DNA of 64,000 nt from Fen-1362 sp050012695 (GTDB lineage Bacteria > Planctomycetota > Phycisphaerae > Sedimentisphaerales > Anaerobacaceae): contig JBEKGR010000004.1 in assembly GCA_050012695.1 (NCBI GenBank), positions 1 to 64,000 of the forward strand, read 5' to 3'. Shown here piece by piece: positions 26,213 to 35,422 of the stretch. The notes under the pieces were generated by a model. The model saw nothing but the letters and a program-made list of their open reading frames with translations. It was not told the DNA's origin and did not search any database. How positions within the stretch are numbered: the first letter of the stretch is position 1; every line of letters begins with the position of its first letter. The position numbers and the translations under genes were made by a program.

Positions 26213-26722
26213 TCAATAGTAATATTTGAACGTCAAATCAACGTCCCAGGCGTCGGGCTGGCCCTTGTTTTTTCTGAAGTTTATCTTCGTGCATTGAAGG
26301 CCTGACCAGTGTTGCTGTATCGAGGACAGAAATCTGGCGGCCTTTGCTATTTCTACGCTCTTCAGCGAAACGTTGGCGGCCTGAGTTTTTTGCCCTTCAG
26401 ATTTAAGAATCACGCCTGAAGACAGTTTATAGTTGTTGGCGGAAATTGAGCAGAATTCAGCGGCCTTCTGGACGGCGGTCGCGTAATCGAATCCGGCTGC
26501 CGTCTCTTTCCCCTTGGTTGCGTTCAGACGCTCAGGGTCGGCTGCGATAAGCTCCTCCATCAGTGGCAGCGACTTCTGATACTGCTCTGCGTCGTTATTA
26601 TAGTTTGCGCGGGCGCCGGGAAGGTAAACACCCCATATAATCACAGGCCAAAGCACTGCCAACGCAGGAACGAGTATGTAATAAAACATCGGGTTTTTAT
26701 ATATTTCTTTTATGTCTTTCAT
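26213..26722 (-). CDS. gspM: GspM/PilO-like T2SS inner-membrane protein
   Basis: 169 residues. One TM helix near 14-34 (FYYILVPALAVLWPVIIWGVYLP), then a coiled segment and a small ferredoxin-like periplasmic domain ending WDVDLTFKYYY. Overlaps the gspL stop by 4 bases (ATGA), and it is the last gene of the gsp operon. GspM and GspL form the platform that couples the GspE ATPase to the pseudopilus. Sequence similarity in this family is weak, so the call rests mainly on position and topology. Confidence 0.7.
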   Translation of the reverse strand: MKDIKEIYKNPMFYYILVPALAVLWPVIIWGVYLPGARANYNNDAEQYQKSLPLMEELIAADPERLNATKGKETAAGFDYATAVQKAAEFCSISANNYKLSSGVILKSEGQKTQAANVSLKSVEIAKAARFLSSIQQHWSGLQCTKINFRKNKGQPDAWDVDLTFKYYY

Positions 26723-28209
26723 TGGCCGCCTCCGCCTTGCTTTGTGGGGGTGGGTTCAACCGTTACGCCGAAGGTGCTGCGACCCCCGTCGGTGCTGATA
26801 CGCTGCTGGAGAACGTTCAAGCCGGTCTGCTTGAGGGCCTCGAACATCTTCAGGGTATTTTCCGGGCTGGGCGTGTCGCCGTTGAGTGTAATCATCTTGT
26901 CGGTTATGGAAACGGTCTCGATATTAAGGCCCGTGGTCGCGGCGCACTTGTTCAACGCCTGAAGCACAAGGGCGAGTTTGGCCGCGACGGCTTCTTCACC
27001 GGTAAGAGAAAAGCCCTTTTGCGCCTCCTTGATACGCCGTAGCGCCGTGGATATTTTTCTCGTTGCCTCTTTTGTTTTGCTCGGCATCTTCTCCCCGAAC
27101 ATTACCGCTGAAAAATCCTTCGCAAATTTAGCCCCCAGCTTGGCGCGATACTGGTTGAACTGCAGGGCCTGCATCAGGCCGTATAATCCGACGGCGAACA
27201 TAAGAATGACCGCCGCAACCGCAAAAAACTTAAGCGTCTGCTGCAAACGCATCTTCTTGCCCTGGTAGGGCATAAAATCGCCGCGGAAATTGGTGCCGTG
27301 AGACCCGTCGAGCTGCGCTATCGCCGCGCCGTAAGCGATTGCGAATTCGACGGCATCGGGACAGTCCGCGATTGCGTCGGCAGATAATTTCGCCAACCCC
27401 GTTATGTCAATACGATTGGTCTCAATAGCAATTTTTTTGGCGATGTCGTCGCAGCTCACCGAATCTGCTGTATCAAAAATTTCAAGACGATTCACTGCTC
27501 CCCCTGTTTGCAGCAGTGCGGTGGTCATTGAAAACTGCTTTGTCAGCATCTCATTCTTGTTTTGCGCGGGACTCAGAAGGAACGTCCGCATCGAGGTTGC
27601 CGGCGTCGGAGATATCCCCTGCCAGGGCGAAGAAACGGGCGAGATAAAATAGCCGTTTCTCCGGGACAAAAATGCGAACAACGGGCGAACGTCGCCAGAC
27701 AAAGACGCGCTCTGGCAGACAAACCTTGCCAGGCAGCTCACGTCCGGCTCCACGCTGAACGGGTCTATGTTATTGCTTTGCAGCGCGCCGAGCAAATCAG
27801 ACAGCATCTGTTTTTGCGCCGTGAAGGCGCTGATGTCCGCGCCGGTCTGGTCGGTCGAATTTATTTTGAACGCGATTGCGACGTCCGTCGCGTCGGTGCC
27901 GAGGGCCTCTTCCGTGTCAAAGTGGACCGTCTGCGTGATTTTCCTGACGTCGGAGAACTCGCTGTGGATACTGTGCTGCATAAACATCGCGCAGTCCAGG
28001 GCAACCGCCGCATCGGTAAATTTAATCTGCCTTTCGGCGCATACGGCCGCGATGCGCTGGGCCAGCGCCTGGAAAGTCGGCTGTTCGGACTGTTCCGGCA
28101 AAACACCAAAACACCCCACGAGCTTTCTCTCACTGCCCTGCACGTCCAGACAAACGACCGTCGCGCGGTCTTTGGCCAGATATATTCCCAAAAAATTCCC
28201 AGTTTGCAC
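26719..28209 (-). CDS. gspL: GspL-like T2SS platform protein
   Basis: 496 residues, GTG start with AAGGAG 10 bases upstream. The N-terminal part (1-320) is an actin-like PilM/GspL cytoplasmic domain (FLGIYLAKDRATVVCLD); a TM helix follows near 340-360 (FFAVAAVILMFAVGLYGLM) and then a periplasmic coiled coil and ferredoxin-like domain. GspL anchors GspE to the membrane and contacts GspM, encoded by the next gene. The start is 84 bases from the gspK stop. Confidence 0.78.
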   Translation of the reverse strand: MQTGNFLGIYLAKDRATVVCLDVQGSERKLVGCFGVLPEQSEQPTFQALAQRIAAVCAERQIKFTDAAVALDCAMFMQHSIHSEFSDVRKITQTVHFDTEEALGTDATDVAIAFKINSTDQTGADISAFTAQKQMLSDLLGALQSNNIDPFSVEPDVSCLARFVCQSASLSGDVRPLFAFLSRRNGYFISPVSSPWQGISPTPATSMRTFLLSPAQNKNEMLTKQFSMTTALLQTGGAVNRLEIFDTADSVSCDDIAKKIAIETNRIDITGLAKLSADAIADCPDAVEFAIAYGAAIAQLDGSHGTNFRGDFMPYQGKKMRLQQTLKFFAVAAVILMFAVGLYGLMQALQFNQYRAKLGAKFAKDFSAVMFGEKMPSKTKEATRKISTALRRIKEAQKGFSLTGEEAVAAKLALVLQALNKCAATTGLNIETVSITDKMITLNGDTPSPENTLKMFEALKQTGLNVLQQRISTDGGRSTFGVTVEPTPTKQGGGGQ

Positions 28210-28293
28210 TTTAAGTCAGCTCCTTACTGCGTTTAACCTCCGGCATACAACTTATAGTGATTTTTCCCCACTATACGCTATCCGCCGCACTGT

Positions 28294-29637
28294 TTACCCG
28301 CTCAAAACAGCGACCTTTTGAATCTTGCCGCCATTTTTCATCAAAACCACGATTGCCGAGACCTTTGCCACGCCGTTTACCGCTGTAACGTGTATCGAAA
28401 ACACGTTGCTGCTCGTGGTAATATATGGTCTGCATTTTTCGATTGAGTCGGAAAACCTGAACAGCTCTTTTTTGATCGCATCAATATCTGCGAACGGCTT
28501 TTCGCGTCTCTTTTTTATGATTTCGTCGGCGATTTGCTGGGCATCGCCTCCGAATGTAAATGCGGCTTCCAGCACATTCCTGGGCGCCGAGTTTATATTA
28601 ACCTGGGTCGTCCCCCATAATCCCATATACTTTAGCGCCGACTCTTCTTTTCTGGTTTCACTTATAATTGTGGGTTCGGCGAGTATTTGCAGGTCGAGCA
28701 GGGAGCTGTGGAAGAGTTCCGAAAAATCTCTGGTTTGAGCAACCATAGATTCCGTCGGTGAAACCTCTGACGTCTTATAAACGGTTCTTTTCGCTCTTGC
28801 GCCTCGCCTGGCCGGATTTGGAACTTCGGTTGTTATGGGTATCCTTTGTACAACCGGCTTGAATTCAACCGTGAACGGTTTTATTGAAGCTATTTGCTTT
28901 AACTCGTCCCCTACGGTTTTTATCCTGTCGGAATCGTATCCCATCCACTCAAAAAAGGTCTGCATGCCCGCCTGTGACTCACGCTGGACTTTTTCATTAT
29001 CGATGATGGCCCACCCGGCAGGATATTTCGCGTTTTCATCTTCGGTCTCAATTTTTATGTGTGTCGAGCCGATTTCAAATTCTACCGGCTCCGTCACAAA
29101 AGGCCAGGACGGACCATAAGGCCCTCGTATCTTTAAATTGTTACTATCGTTTGGCTCGGCTAAATTCGAATCAGCCGTGTGTTTCCCGTTCGAGTCGTTG
29201 GCTTCAGGAACAGACGGAGGGGAGGGCGTATTTCCATCTTTGCTTTCACCCGGATTGCCGGACAGTTCTGCTTGTTTTTTGGCAAGTTCCACCGCCCATT
29301 GTTCAATCAACTGGCTATACTCCTGCTCGTTGAGATGGAAAAGGTCGGAAAAATCCGGCTCATTGGGACGGGAAATCAACTTAAGGTCGTTAATGTCTTC
29401 CAATGCGGCCAATGCGTATTTTAACGCCGAATCACGGGCGTAACAGGCGTTGGTGTAATCGATGATGTAACTGTCCCTGTGCCGCTGAGAAGCCACCCGG
29501 CTGGCTAAAGTGTATCCAAGCGTCGCAAGAACCAGCAGCACTACCATCGTTATCAGAAGCACAATCCCGCTTGTGCGAACCGATGGTTCGGCCCCTCGTG
29601 TGGTTCGGCTATCGTGATTTTGCAAACAATCGTTCAT
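28294..29637 (-). CDS. gspK: GspK-like minor pseudopilin
   Basis: About 447 residues from ATG 29637 (MNDCLQNHDSRTTRG); the open frame to 29844 overlaps gspJ and is not needed. Hydrophobic helix SGIVLLITMVVLLVLATLGYTLA at about 25-48 acts as the pseudopilin N-terminus but lacks the Phe-Thr-Leu-Glu consensus. A large domain follows, with a low-complexity insert rich in Asn, Ser and Pro, and a helix-hairpin-helix motif (VNINSAPRNVLEAAF) that is typical of GspK. It caps the pseudopilus with GspI and GspJ. Confidence 0.82.
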   Translation of the reverse strand: MNDCLQNHDSRTTRGAEPSVRTSGIVLLITMVVLLVLATLGYTLASRVASQRHRDSYIIDYTNACYARDSALKYALAALEDINDLKLISRPNEPDFSDLFHLNEQEYSQLIEQWAVELAKKQAELSGNPGESKDGNTPSPPSVPEANDSNGKHTADSNLAEPNDSNNLKIRGPYGPSWPFVTEPVEFEIGSTHIKIETEDENAKYPAGWAIIDNEKVQRESQAGMQTFFEWMGYDSDRIKTVGDELKQIASIKPFTVEFKPVVQRIPITTEVPNPARRGARAKRTVYKTSEVSPTESMVAQTRDFSELFHSSLLDLQILAEPTIISETRKEESALKYMGLWGTTQVNINSAPRNVLEAAFTFGGDAQQIADEIIKKRREKPFADIDAIKKELFRFSDSIEKCRPYITTSSNVFSIHVTAVNGVAKVSAIVVLMKNGGKIQKVAVLSG

Positions 29638-29641
29638 AAAA

Positions 29642-30463
29642 TCATTCTTGTCTTTCTCCGCTTTGCTGTTTCGTCGCAGTGCCTGTTGGCCTGTTGGCAT
29701 CATCTGTGGGTTGGTTGATATCTGCCGGGTTATTGGCATCGTTGGCATCGGCCTGGTTGACATCAGCAGATATGGTAAATGTGGGCCTGCGGGTCCTGTC
29801 AACGGCAATAGTGCGAACAATCTTTTCCTCTTCGGGAACGTCAAAGGTGCCGCTTACCGTCTTATACGGCATAGCAAATGACATTGTAATCCTGACCGCC
29901 GGCGGAACACCTTCCGTCCACCGGTCCAATGGCGTTTCGTTTCCGTCTTTGGGAACTTCGATTTTGAAAAAAGTTATACCACTGCAAATCGGCACAAAAA
30001 CCTCTCGCTGCCACGGTTCTTTCTGGTTGTCGAGCAGGGCGTCTTCCATCGCGATTCCGGAATGGCTTCGATACAAGGTAAGCAGTCCGCTTTCCGGGTC
30101 AGTGCTGCTTTGCCAGACAACTTTTTCAAGCGTTTGCTGCTGGTTTTTGGCGTCGTTAATCGGCTTGAATATTTCCAGTTTTGCGGCGGATAAACCGTCC
30201 TGCAATTTGTTTAAAATATCAATTTGAACCCCCTGGCCTCCGCCGGCAACCCGGTCGAGGTCTTCGGCTATTCGCTGAAAAACCTCACGAGGCAGGCGAT
30301 TGCTTTCCATCTTGTTCATAACCGCGGCCGAGCCGCTTTGCCCCCTGTTATATAAAGCCAGAACCGCCAGCAGGACCATTGTTCCGACGGTCAGGGCGGC
30401 AAGTATCTCCACGAGCGTAAAAGCCCGTTTATAAGAACGCGTTTTTTTATCGATTGATTCCAT
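29642..30463 (-). CDS. gspJ: GspJ-like minor pseudopilin
   Basis: 273 residues, ATG 30463. Prepilin signal KRAFTLVEILAALTVGTMVLLAVLALYNRGQ near 13-40, with Ala rather than Gly before the Phe. A beta-rich globular domain follows with a GspJ-type MKMESNRLPREVFQRIAEDL helix, and the protein ends in a repeated Asn/Asp/Ala/Pro tail (VNQADANDANNPADINQPTD). It forms the tip complex with GspI and GspK. Confidence 0.8.
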   Translation of the reverse strand: MESIDKKTRSYKRAFTLVEILAALTVGTMVLLAVLALYNRGQSGSAAVMNKMESNRLPREVFQRIAEDLDRVAGGGQGVQIDILNKLQDGLSAAKLEIFKPINDAKNQQQTLEKVVWQSSTDPESGLLTLYRSHSGIAMEDALLDNQKEPWQREVFVPICSGITFFKIEVPKDGNETPLDRWTEGVPPAVRITMSFAMPYKTVSGTFDVPEEEKIVRTIAVDRTRRPTFTISADVNQADANDANNPADINQPTDDANRPTGTATKQQSGERQE

Positions 30464-30482
30464 ATCGGTTACAAACTAACCG

Positions 30483-31382
30483 CTACGAGCCGCGCAATAA
30501 ATCATCTATTTGTTTCTTCGTCTTCGGGTCCGTATCGTCCGGAGCCGTCGGTTCGGTGCCTGATGAATTGGTGCCCGGCTGCGCCTGCGACCCGGGCTCC
30601 CCTGGTTTCTGCGAATCCGGTGTTGTCGTCTTGTCCGCGGTCGCTTTCTTCGGCCTGGTAATTGACAATTCCGGGTATTCTGTCAATGTGCTTTGCTTGT
30701 CCTCTTCCGTCGGGTTGCCGTCGGTTCGCAGGTACAGGTCCAGCCAGGAATCAAGATATTCGCCTGCGTCCGTCATCGGCATACCGTTTTTTACCCACTG
30801 CTTTATGGTTTCGACAGTAACGCCGGCAAATTCCGCCGCAAGCTTCTCGGTCGCGATAATATGTTTGGCGATCTGTTGTTTCTGTAATGCTGACTTTTGC
30901 GTCAACTGCGCCATCTGCGCATCGCTAAGCTTGGTAAGCCAGTTGGTTAGCTCGACATTTTGGGGCTCACCGGATGTATCGGTATATTCCGCCGAACAGA
31001 CCGCCCGCACCCACATATGCGATGTCGCCGATTCATAAAAACTCTCGATGGTGGTCTGCCAGCGGATGTCCGGGAATTTTTCGCTTGTGCCGTATTCGGT
31101 CGTTTCCTGTACGGAATCCAAACCAAGTATCTTTTCCATATTTTCGCGGGCTATTTCAAAGGCACGCATACGCTGAATCGAGTTCGCCGCGGAAGCCGTG
31201 CATCGCTCTAAAACTACCCAGACGCTTATGCCGATAAACGCCAGCAGCGTAACGGCGGCCATGCTTTCTGCCAGCGTAAACGCTTTTCGTCGTGCGTGCT
31301 GCGTGGTGTGTCGTTCGAACAAATCACGCAATACACAATACGCACAACGCAATACGTTTGTGTTTTCAGAATGGCAGGTCAT
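30483..31382 (-). CDS. gspI: GspI-like pseudopilin with long leader and tail
   Basis: 299 residues from ATG 31382, which has AAGGAG 5 bases before it; a GTG at 31415 is possible. The leader before the prepilin signal is about 35 residues (MTCHSENTNVLRCAYCVL...) and is encoded by short-period repeat DNA, whereas pseudopilin leaders usually have under ten. Signal RKAFTLAESMAAVTLLAFIGISVWVVL. The C-terminal 90 residues are rich in Pro, Thr, Asp and Lys. Identified as GspI by its place between gspH and gspJ. Confidence 0.7.
   Translation of the reverse strand: MTCHSENTNVLRCAYCVLRDLFERHTTQHARRKAFTLAESMAAVTLLAFIGISVWVVLERCTASAANSIQRMRAFEIARENMEKILGLDSVQETTEYGTSEKFPDIRWQTTIESFYESATSHMWVRAVCSAEYTDTSGEPQNVELTNWLTKLSDAQMAQLTQKSALQKQQIAKHIIATEKLAAEFAGVTVETIKQWVKNGMPMTDAGEYLDSWLDLYLRTDGNPTEEDKQSTLTEYPELSITRPKKATADKTTTPDSQKPGEPGSQAQPGTNSSGTEPTAPDDTDPKTKKQIDDLLRGS
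31288..31357 (-). repeat. Degenerate ACGCA-type short-period repeat in gspI leader
   Basis: On the plus strand the block reads as variations of CGTCGTGCGTGCTGCGTG, then CACGCAATACACAATACGCA and related units. Similar units occur in dnaG (49661-49700) and in the tail of the HNH gene (53003-53030). It encodes the N-terminal leader of GspI. Confidence 0.65.
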
Positions 31383-31947
31383 CTTTACTCCTTGGCCAGA
31401 CGATTTGCGCTTCACCCTCCTGCAAACGAACGATATTGCTCAGCCGGTCAACAACAATCGACCAGCTCTGCCCCTCAGAATCGATAAGCACGATTATGCC
31501 GCCGAACTGCCACCCCGCCCGGCTCGCCCGAAACTTCGCCCTGTCCTCGTTTGTATATTGCCCGTCGTCAAACAAAACGTATGAAATCCTGCAGTTGTAG
31601 CCGAAATCCTCCTGGGTGATTATTTCTTCATCAAGAACGTCCGCCAGATTGGAAGACGAAATCTCGCGCAGAAGATAGCTTTGCTGCGGGATATCAATAA
31701 TGACTTCGTATCTTTTGTTACTCTGGCCGGCGCTCGTTACCGCGGCCTCGAGGGCCGAGATTAGCCCCTGACTTTTGGCTTTGAAGGAATTTTTGGTAAT
31801 GACTCCATTCAGATTGGTTGCCGCAATCATTATCAGCATCGAAACGATAACGATGACGACCATCGCCTCAGCCAGCGTAAACGCCCGGCGTAGCGATAGC
31901 GAAGTCGGAAGCCATTTAGCGAAGCGGGGTCGTCTGTCTTCTGTCAT
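31366..31947 (-). CDS. gspH: GspH-like minor pseudopilin
   Basis: 193 residues from ATG 31947. TTG 31968 overlaps the gspG stop and is an alternative giving 7 more residues. The ATG has GGAGG 4 bases before it, and both the ribosome site and the start lie inside a degenerate repeat that encodes MTEDRRPRF. Prepilin signal LRRAFTLAEAMVVIVIVSMLIMIAATNL. The globular part ends SIVVDRLSNIVRLQEGEAQIVW, a GspH-like beta domain. Minor pseudopilin that links the tip to the GspG fibre. Confidence 0.78.
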   Translation of the reverse strand: MTEDRRPRFAKWLPTSLSLRRAFTLAEAMVVIVIVSMLIMIAATNLNGVITKNSFKAKSQGLISALEAAVTSAGQSNKRYEVIIDIPQQSYLLREISSSNLADVLDEEIITQEDFGYNCRISYVLFDDGQYTNEDRAKFRASRAGWQFGGIIVLIDSEGQSWSIVVDRLSNIVRLQEGEAQIVWPRSKDDLPF

Positions 31948-31971
31948 TCGTCCTCCGTCCTCTGTCAATCG
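31929..31971 (-). repeat. Degenerate GACAGAGGACGGAGGACGA repeat at gspH start
   Basis: On the minus strand the block consists of units such as GACAGAGGAC, GGAGGACGAATGACAG, AAGACAGACGACC. It spans the end of gspG and the first codons of gspH and supplies the gspH ribosome binding site. Confidence 0.65.
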
Positions 31972-32435
31972 GCATCCGTGCTGCGAAGGTCGGCGTTGAG
32001 TCCCTCGCCGCCCTCTTCGCCGTCAGCTCCATAGCTGATAATAACGAATGCTTTGCCGCTTTCGGGCGATAATTGATAAATGAACTCGTTTCCCCAGGCG
32101 TCTTTTGGCAGCGATGTCGTTTGGAGATAACCGCCGGGGTTCCAGCCGGTAACGTCAGTGGGCTGCTCGATAAGTTCCTGCAGGCCGGCCTCTTCGGTTG
32201 GGTATCGGCCCGTGTCGAGCTTGAACTGAATAACGGCGCTGTGGAGCATTTTGAGATTGGCCTTGGTGGAGATAACTCGCGCTTTATCAATTCTTCCGAC
32301 GACGTTGACGGCAACAATACCCGCCAGGATGCCGATAATCACGATTACGGCCATAACCTCAATAATCGTGAACGCCTTTCCTGATTTCCTGATAACCTGG
32401 TTTGCTGATAACCTGGTTTGTCGATTTGTATTCAT
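31965..32435 (-). CDS. gspG: GspG major pseudopilin
   Basis: 156 residues from ATG 32435, with GGAG upstream; ATG 32447 is in frame but poorer. Prepilin signal GKAFTIIEVMAVIVIIGILAGIVAVNVVG, followed by the GspG features LDTGRYPTEEAGLQELI, WNPGGYL, PKDAWGNEFIYQLSPESG and YGADGEEGGEG, which hold the calcium-binding loop residues. It polymerises into the T2SS pseudopilus that pushes folded substrates through the GspD pore. Confidence 0.95.
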   Translation of the reverse strand: MNTNRQTRLSANQVIRKSGKAFTIIEVMAVIVIIGILAGIVAVNVVGRIDKARVISTKANLKMLHSAVIQFKLDTGRYPTEEAGLQELIEQPTDVTGWNPGGYLQTTSLPKDAWGNEFIYQLSPESGKAFVIISYGADGEEGGEGLNADLRSTDAD

Positions 32436-32453
32436 AATAAACTCCAATCTGCC

Positions 32454-33671
32454 TTACATAGCCATTTGCGAAATTTTCAAAATCGGCATCATTATCGCAA
32501 GGGCTATGATGCCTACGATTACCGCGATAAAAACAATTACAAGCGGCTCTATGGCCGCGCTTATCCGTTCGATGACAATATCTGTTGATTCTTCGAGTGA
32601 ATCGCTTATGTTTTTGAGCATCGTCTCAAGCTCACCGCTTTTCTCGCCCACTGTTACCATATGGGCTATCGACGGGTCAATGACCCCGCTATCGCGCAAA
32701 GGCGTCGCGATGTCCGCACCGGCGAGAATTCTCTCTCTCGCCTGGTCAATCGCCCGTTTCATCAGTGTGTTGCCCGTAACCTCGCCGACTACGCGGAACG
32801 ACTCAGCCATACTTAGGCCGGAACCGAGAAGCGTTGACAAAGTAGATGCGAAACGTGAAACCACCCTCTGCTTGATAAGCGGTCCGAATACTGGCAGCGA
32901 CAAAATGAATTTGTCCCGCATAAACGCGCCGTGGGGCGTCTTGAAGAACCGCCTTATTCCCCAGATAGCCGCCACTATGCCTGCGATTACGAGCACTACC
33001 CACCAGCTTGTCATAATGTAGCTTGCGTTCATTAACTGTTTGGTTATCCAGGGCAGCTCCTGTTTGGCTGCAACAAGCTGGGCGCCTATTTTGGGGATGA
33101 CAAATGTGGTAAGAATAATGATAACAACGAAGGCGAACAGCATAAGAATCGCCGGATACACCATAGCGGTAATGATTTTCGATTCAACCTTCTGGCGCTT
33201 GCCCATAAAATTGCCGATGGTGGCGAATACGGGTCCAAGCGACCCGGTAACCTCGCCCACTCGCACCATGCTGACGTAAATTATGTCGAAATACTCGTCG
33301 TAATCCTTCATAGCGTCGGTCAGCGATTCGCCCGTAATCACGCGGTCGCGGATATCCGTAAGGGCGGCCTTGAATCTCGGGTCAGGCGACTGCATCGTCA
33401 GCACAGTCAGCGCCTCTGTCAGCTTTATGCCCGAATTGACAAGCGTGGCCATTTGCCTGGTGAAATCGATCAGGTTCTTTTTGCTCGTCCTGCTGAAAAT
33501 CGACGCGATAATGGACCTTCCCTCTTCGGCCGCACCAAGCTCGGTTACGGCGGTCGGATGAATGTTGCGAACGCGCAACTGTTTGCGGGCGGCATAAGGG
33601 CTTTCGGCTGTTATAGTCCCTTTAGCTTTCTTTCCGTCTGCGGCTATCGCTGTATATGTATATCTTGGCAT
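32454..33671 (-). CDS. gspF: T2SS inner-membrane platform protein GspF
   Basis: 405 residues. Starts MPRYTYTAIAADGKKAKGT as is typical. Two related cytoplasmic domains (FTRQMATLVNSGIKLTEAL and FASTLSTLLGSGLSMAESF) each precede TM helices near 165-195, 220-240 and 375-400. It is the polytopic core on which GspE acts. 19 bases from gspG. Confidence 0.95.
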   Translation of the reverse strand: MPRYTYTAIAADGKKAKGTITAESPYAARKQLRVRNIHPTAVTELGAAEEGRSIIASIFSRTSKKNLIDFTRQMATLVNSGIKLTEALTVLTMQSPDPRFKAALTDIRDRVITGESLTDAMKDYDEYFDIIYVSMVRVGEVTGSLGPVFATIGNFMGKRQKVESKIITAMVYPAILMLFAFVVIIILTTFVIPKIGAQLVAAKQELPWITKQLMNASYIMTSWWVVLVIAGIVAAIWGIRRFFKTPHGAFMRDKFILSLPVFGPLIKQRVVSRFASTLSTLLGSGLSMAESFRVVGEVTGNTLMKRAIDQARERILAGADIATPLRDSGVIDPSIAHMVTVGEKSGELETMLKNISDSLEESTDIVIERISAAIEPLVIVFIAVIVGIIALAIMMPILKISQMAM

Positions 33672-33683
33672 AACTGAAAATCC

Positions 33684-35384
33684 CTATATCACATCGGCCT
33701 GGGTAACTCTAAGCACCTCGGAGATAGTCGTTATTCCCGCGAGGACCTTGCGAGCCCCGTCCATTCTCAGTGTTTGTAATCCCGCGTCCAGCGCAAACTT
33801 TTTTATTGCTCCGGCTGTGGCCCTTTGATAAATGAGATTCTGTATCTCCTCGTTAACCAGCATCAGCTCATAAATACCCGTTCTGCCTCGGTAGCCGGTC
33901 TGGAAACATTTGTCGCATCCGGCGCCGATATAAAATTTGGCCTCCGAAGACGAATCTCCAAGCCCAAGCTCTCTCAGCTCGTGAGGCGCCGGATTATACT
34001 CCTTTTTGCAATCCGGGCAGACCTTTCGCAGCAGCCGCTGTGCCATTATGGCAATCAATGAAGAGCTGACTAAATACGGCTCCACGCCCAGGTCCAGCAA
34101 CCTGCTTATCGCGCCTGCCGAATCGTTGGTGTGAAGGGTGCTGAAAACCAAGTGGCCCGTAAGGGATGATTGTATCGCCATTCTCGCTGTTTCCGCGTCA
34201 CGAACCTCGCCGACCATTACCACGTCGGGGTCCTGTCGCAGGATGTGCCTCAGCGCATTAACAAAGGTAACGCCCTTTTTGCTGGCGACCTGCATCTGGC
34301 TTATGCCTTCGAGCTGGTATTCGATTGGGTCCTCGACGGTCATAACGTTTTTTTCCGCGGAATTAATGCGGTTTAGACAGGCGTAAAGCGTGGTGCTTTT
34401 GCCGCTGCCCGTGGGGCCTGTTACGAAAATGATGCCGTGTGTGCGATTTAGCAGCGTATCAAATCTCTTGAGGTCATCTTCCCAAAGTCCGAGTTGATTC
34501 AGCGTAAGTATGCCTGAGCTTTTGTCCAAAATACGCAGGACACATCGTTCACCGAAGCTTGTGGGGACGGTGCTGACGCGAAGGTCAATTTCCCGCTGGC
34601 CCAGGCGGACGCTGCATCGCCCATCCTGCGGCATTCGGCGTTCGGCTATGTCCATACCTGCCATAACCTTTATACGTGAAACAATCAGCGGTAGCACGTT
34701 TCTGTTCAAACTTAAAGTGTCGTATAGAATACCGTCAACACGGTAGCGAATTTGTATCTTGCCCTCGTATGGGTGAACGTGAATATCGCTTGCCCTCAAC
34801 TGCAGGGCGCGAAAAAGAATGTCATTGACTAATCGGATAACGGGCGGACGATTAACCACGTCCAGCAGGTCGTCCGAGCCGGCCACTTCATCGGCAAGCT
34901 GGTCGATGTTTTGCGAATCCAGCTCCTCCACCACCTCATCTATCACGGTCGTCCGCTGTTCGTATGCAACATCGATAACCGAAGTTATGGCGGCACGCGT
35001 GGCGATTCCAGCTCGAACAGACATACCCGTCATCTTCGATATGTTATCGAGCGCTGCAATATCTAATGGCTTGGAAAGCACAACGGTCAGCTCGCCATTG
35101 TCCCCTTCTCTTTTTATCCCAATCAATGAATGGTGCTGGGCGTATGTCGCAGGGACGGACTGGATAAATTCCGGCGGCACCTGCTTGGCAGGTATCTCGG
35201 AGAAAAATTCGTTTCCCAGCGCCGCCGCGAACAAACGCAAAACCTGCTCCTCGGTAAAATTGGGGCAGGCAAGCAACACCTCGTCGATGCGTTGGCCCCC
35301 GGAGCTTTCCTCCAGAAATTTAGCCAGAACCTCGGCGTCAACTATGCCGGTCCGCTTCGCGGTTTGTATTAAAAGCTCTTTCAT
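33684..35384 (-). CDS. gspE: T2SS ATPase GspE
   Basis: 566 residues. N-terminal MshEN-like region (about 1-150), then the ATPase with ASDIHVHPYEGKIQIRYRVDG, Walker A GPTGSGKSTTLYACLN, Asp box, Walker B region PDVVMVGEVRDAETA and the His box (STLHTNDSAGA). The four-Cys zinc motif CPDCKKEYN ... CDKCFQTGYRGR is near 455-500. Powers assembly of the pseudopilus at the cytoplasmic face. Start ATG 35384; 12 bases to gspF. Confidence 0.96.
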   Translation of the reverse strand: MKELLIQTAKRTGIVDAEVLAKFLEESSGGQRIDEVLLACPNFTEEQVLRLFAAALGNEFFSEIPAKQVPPEFIQSVPATYAQHHSLIGIKREGDNGELTVVLSKPLDIAALDNISKMTGMSVRAGIATRAAITSVIDVAYEQRTTVIDEVVEELDSQNIDQLADEVAGSDDLLDVVNRPPVIRLVNDILFRALQLRASDIHVHPYEGKIQIRYRVDGILYDTLSLNRNVLPLIVSRIKVMAGMDIAERRMPQDGRCSVRLGQREIDLRVSTVPTSFGERCVLRILDKSSGILTLNQLGLWEDDLKRFDTLLNRTHGIIFVTGPTGSGKSTTLYACLNRINSAEKNVMTVEDPIEYQLEGISQMQVASKKGVTFVNALRHILRQDPDVVMVGEVRDAETARMAIQSSLTGHLVFSTLHTNDSAGAISRLLDLGVEPYLVSSSLIAIMAQRLLRKVCPDCKKEYNPAPHELRELGLGDSSSEAKFYIGAGCDKCFQTGYRGRTGIYELMLVNEEIQNLIYQRATAGAIKKFALDAGLQTLRMDGARKVLAGITTISEVLRVTQADVI

Positions 35385-35422
35385 TTACATTTCACGAATA
35401 TTACTTTAACCTTTTTCCACGG

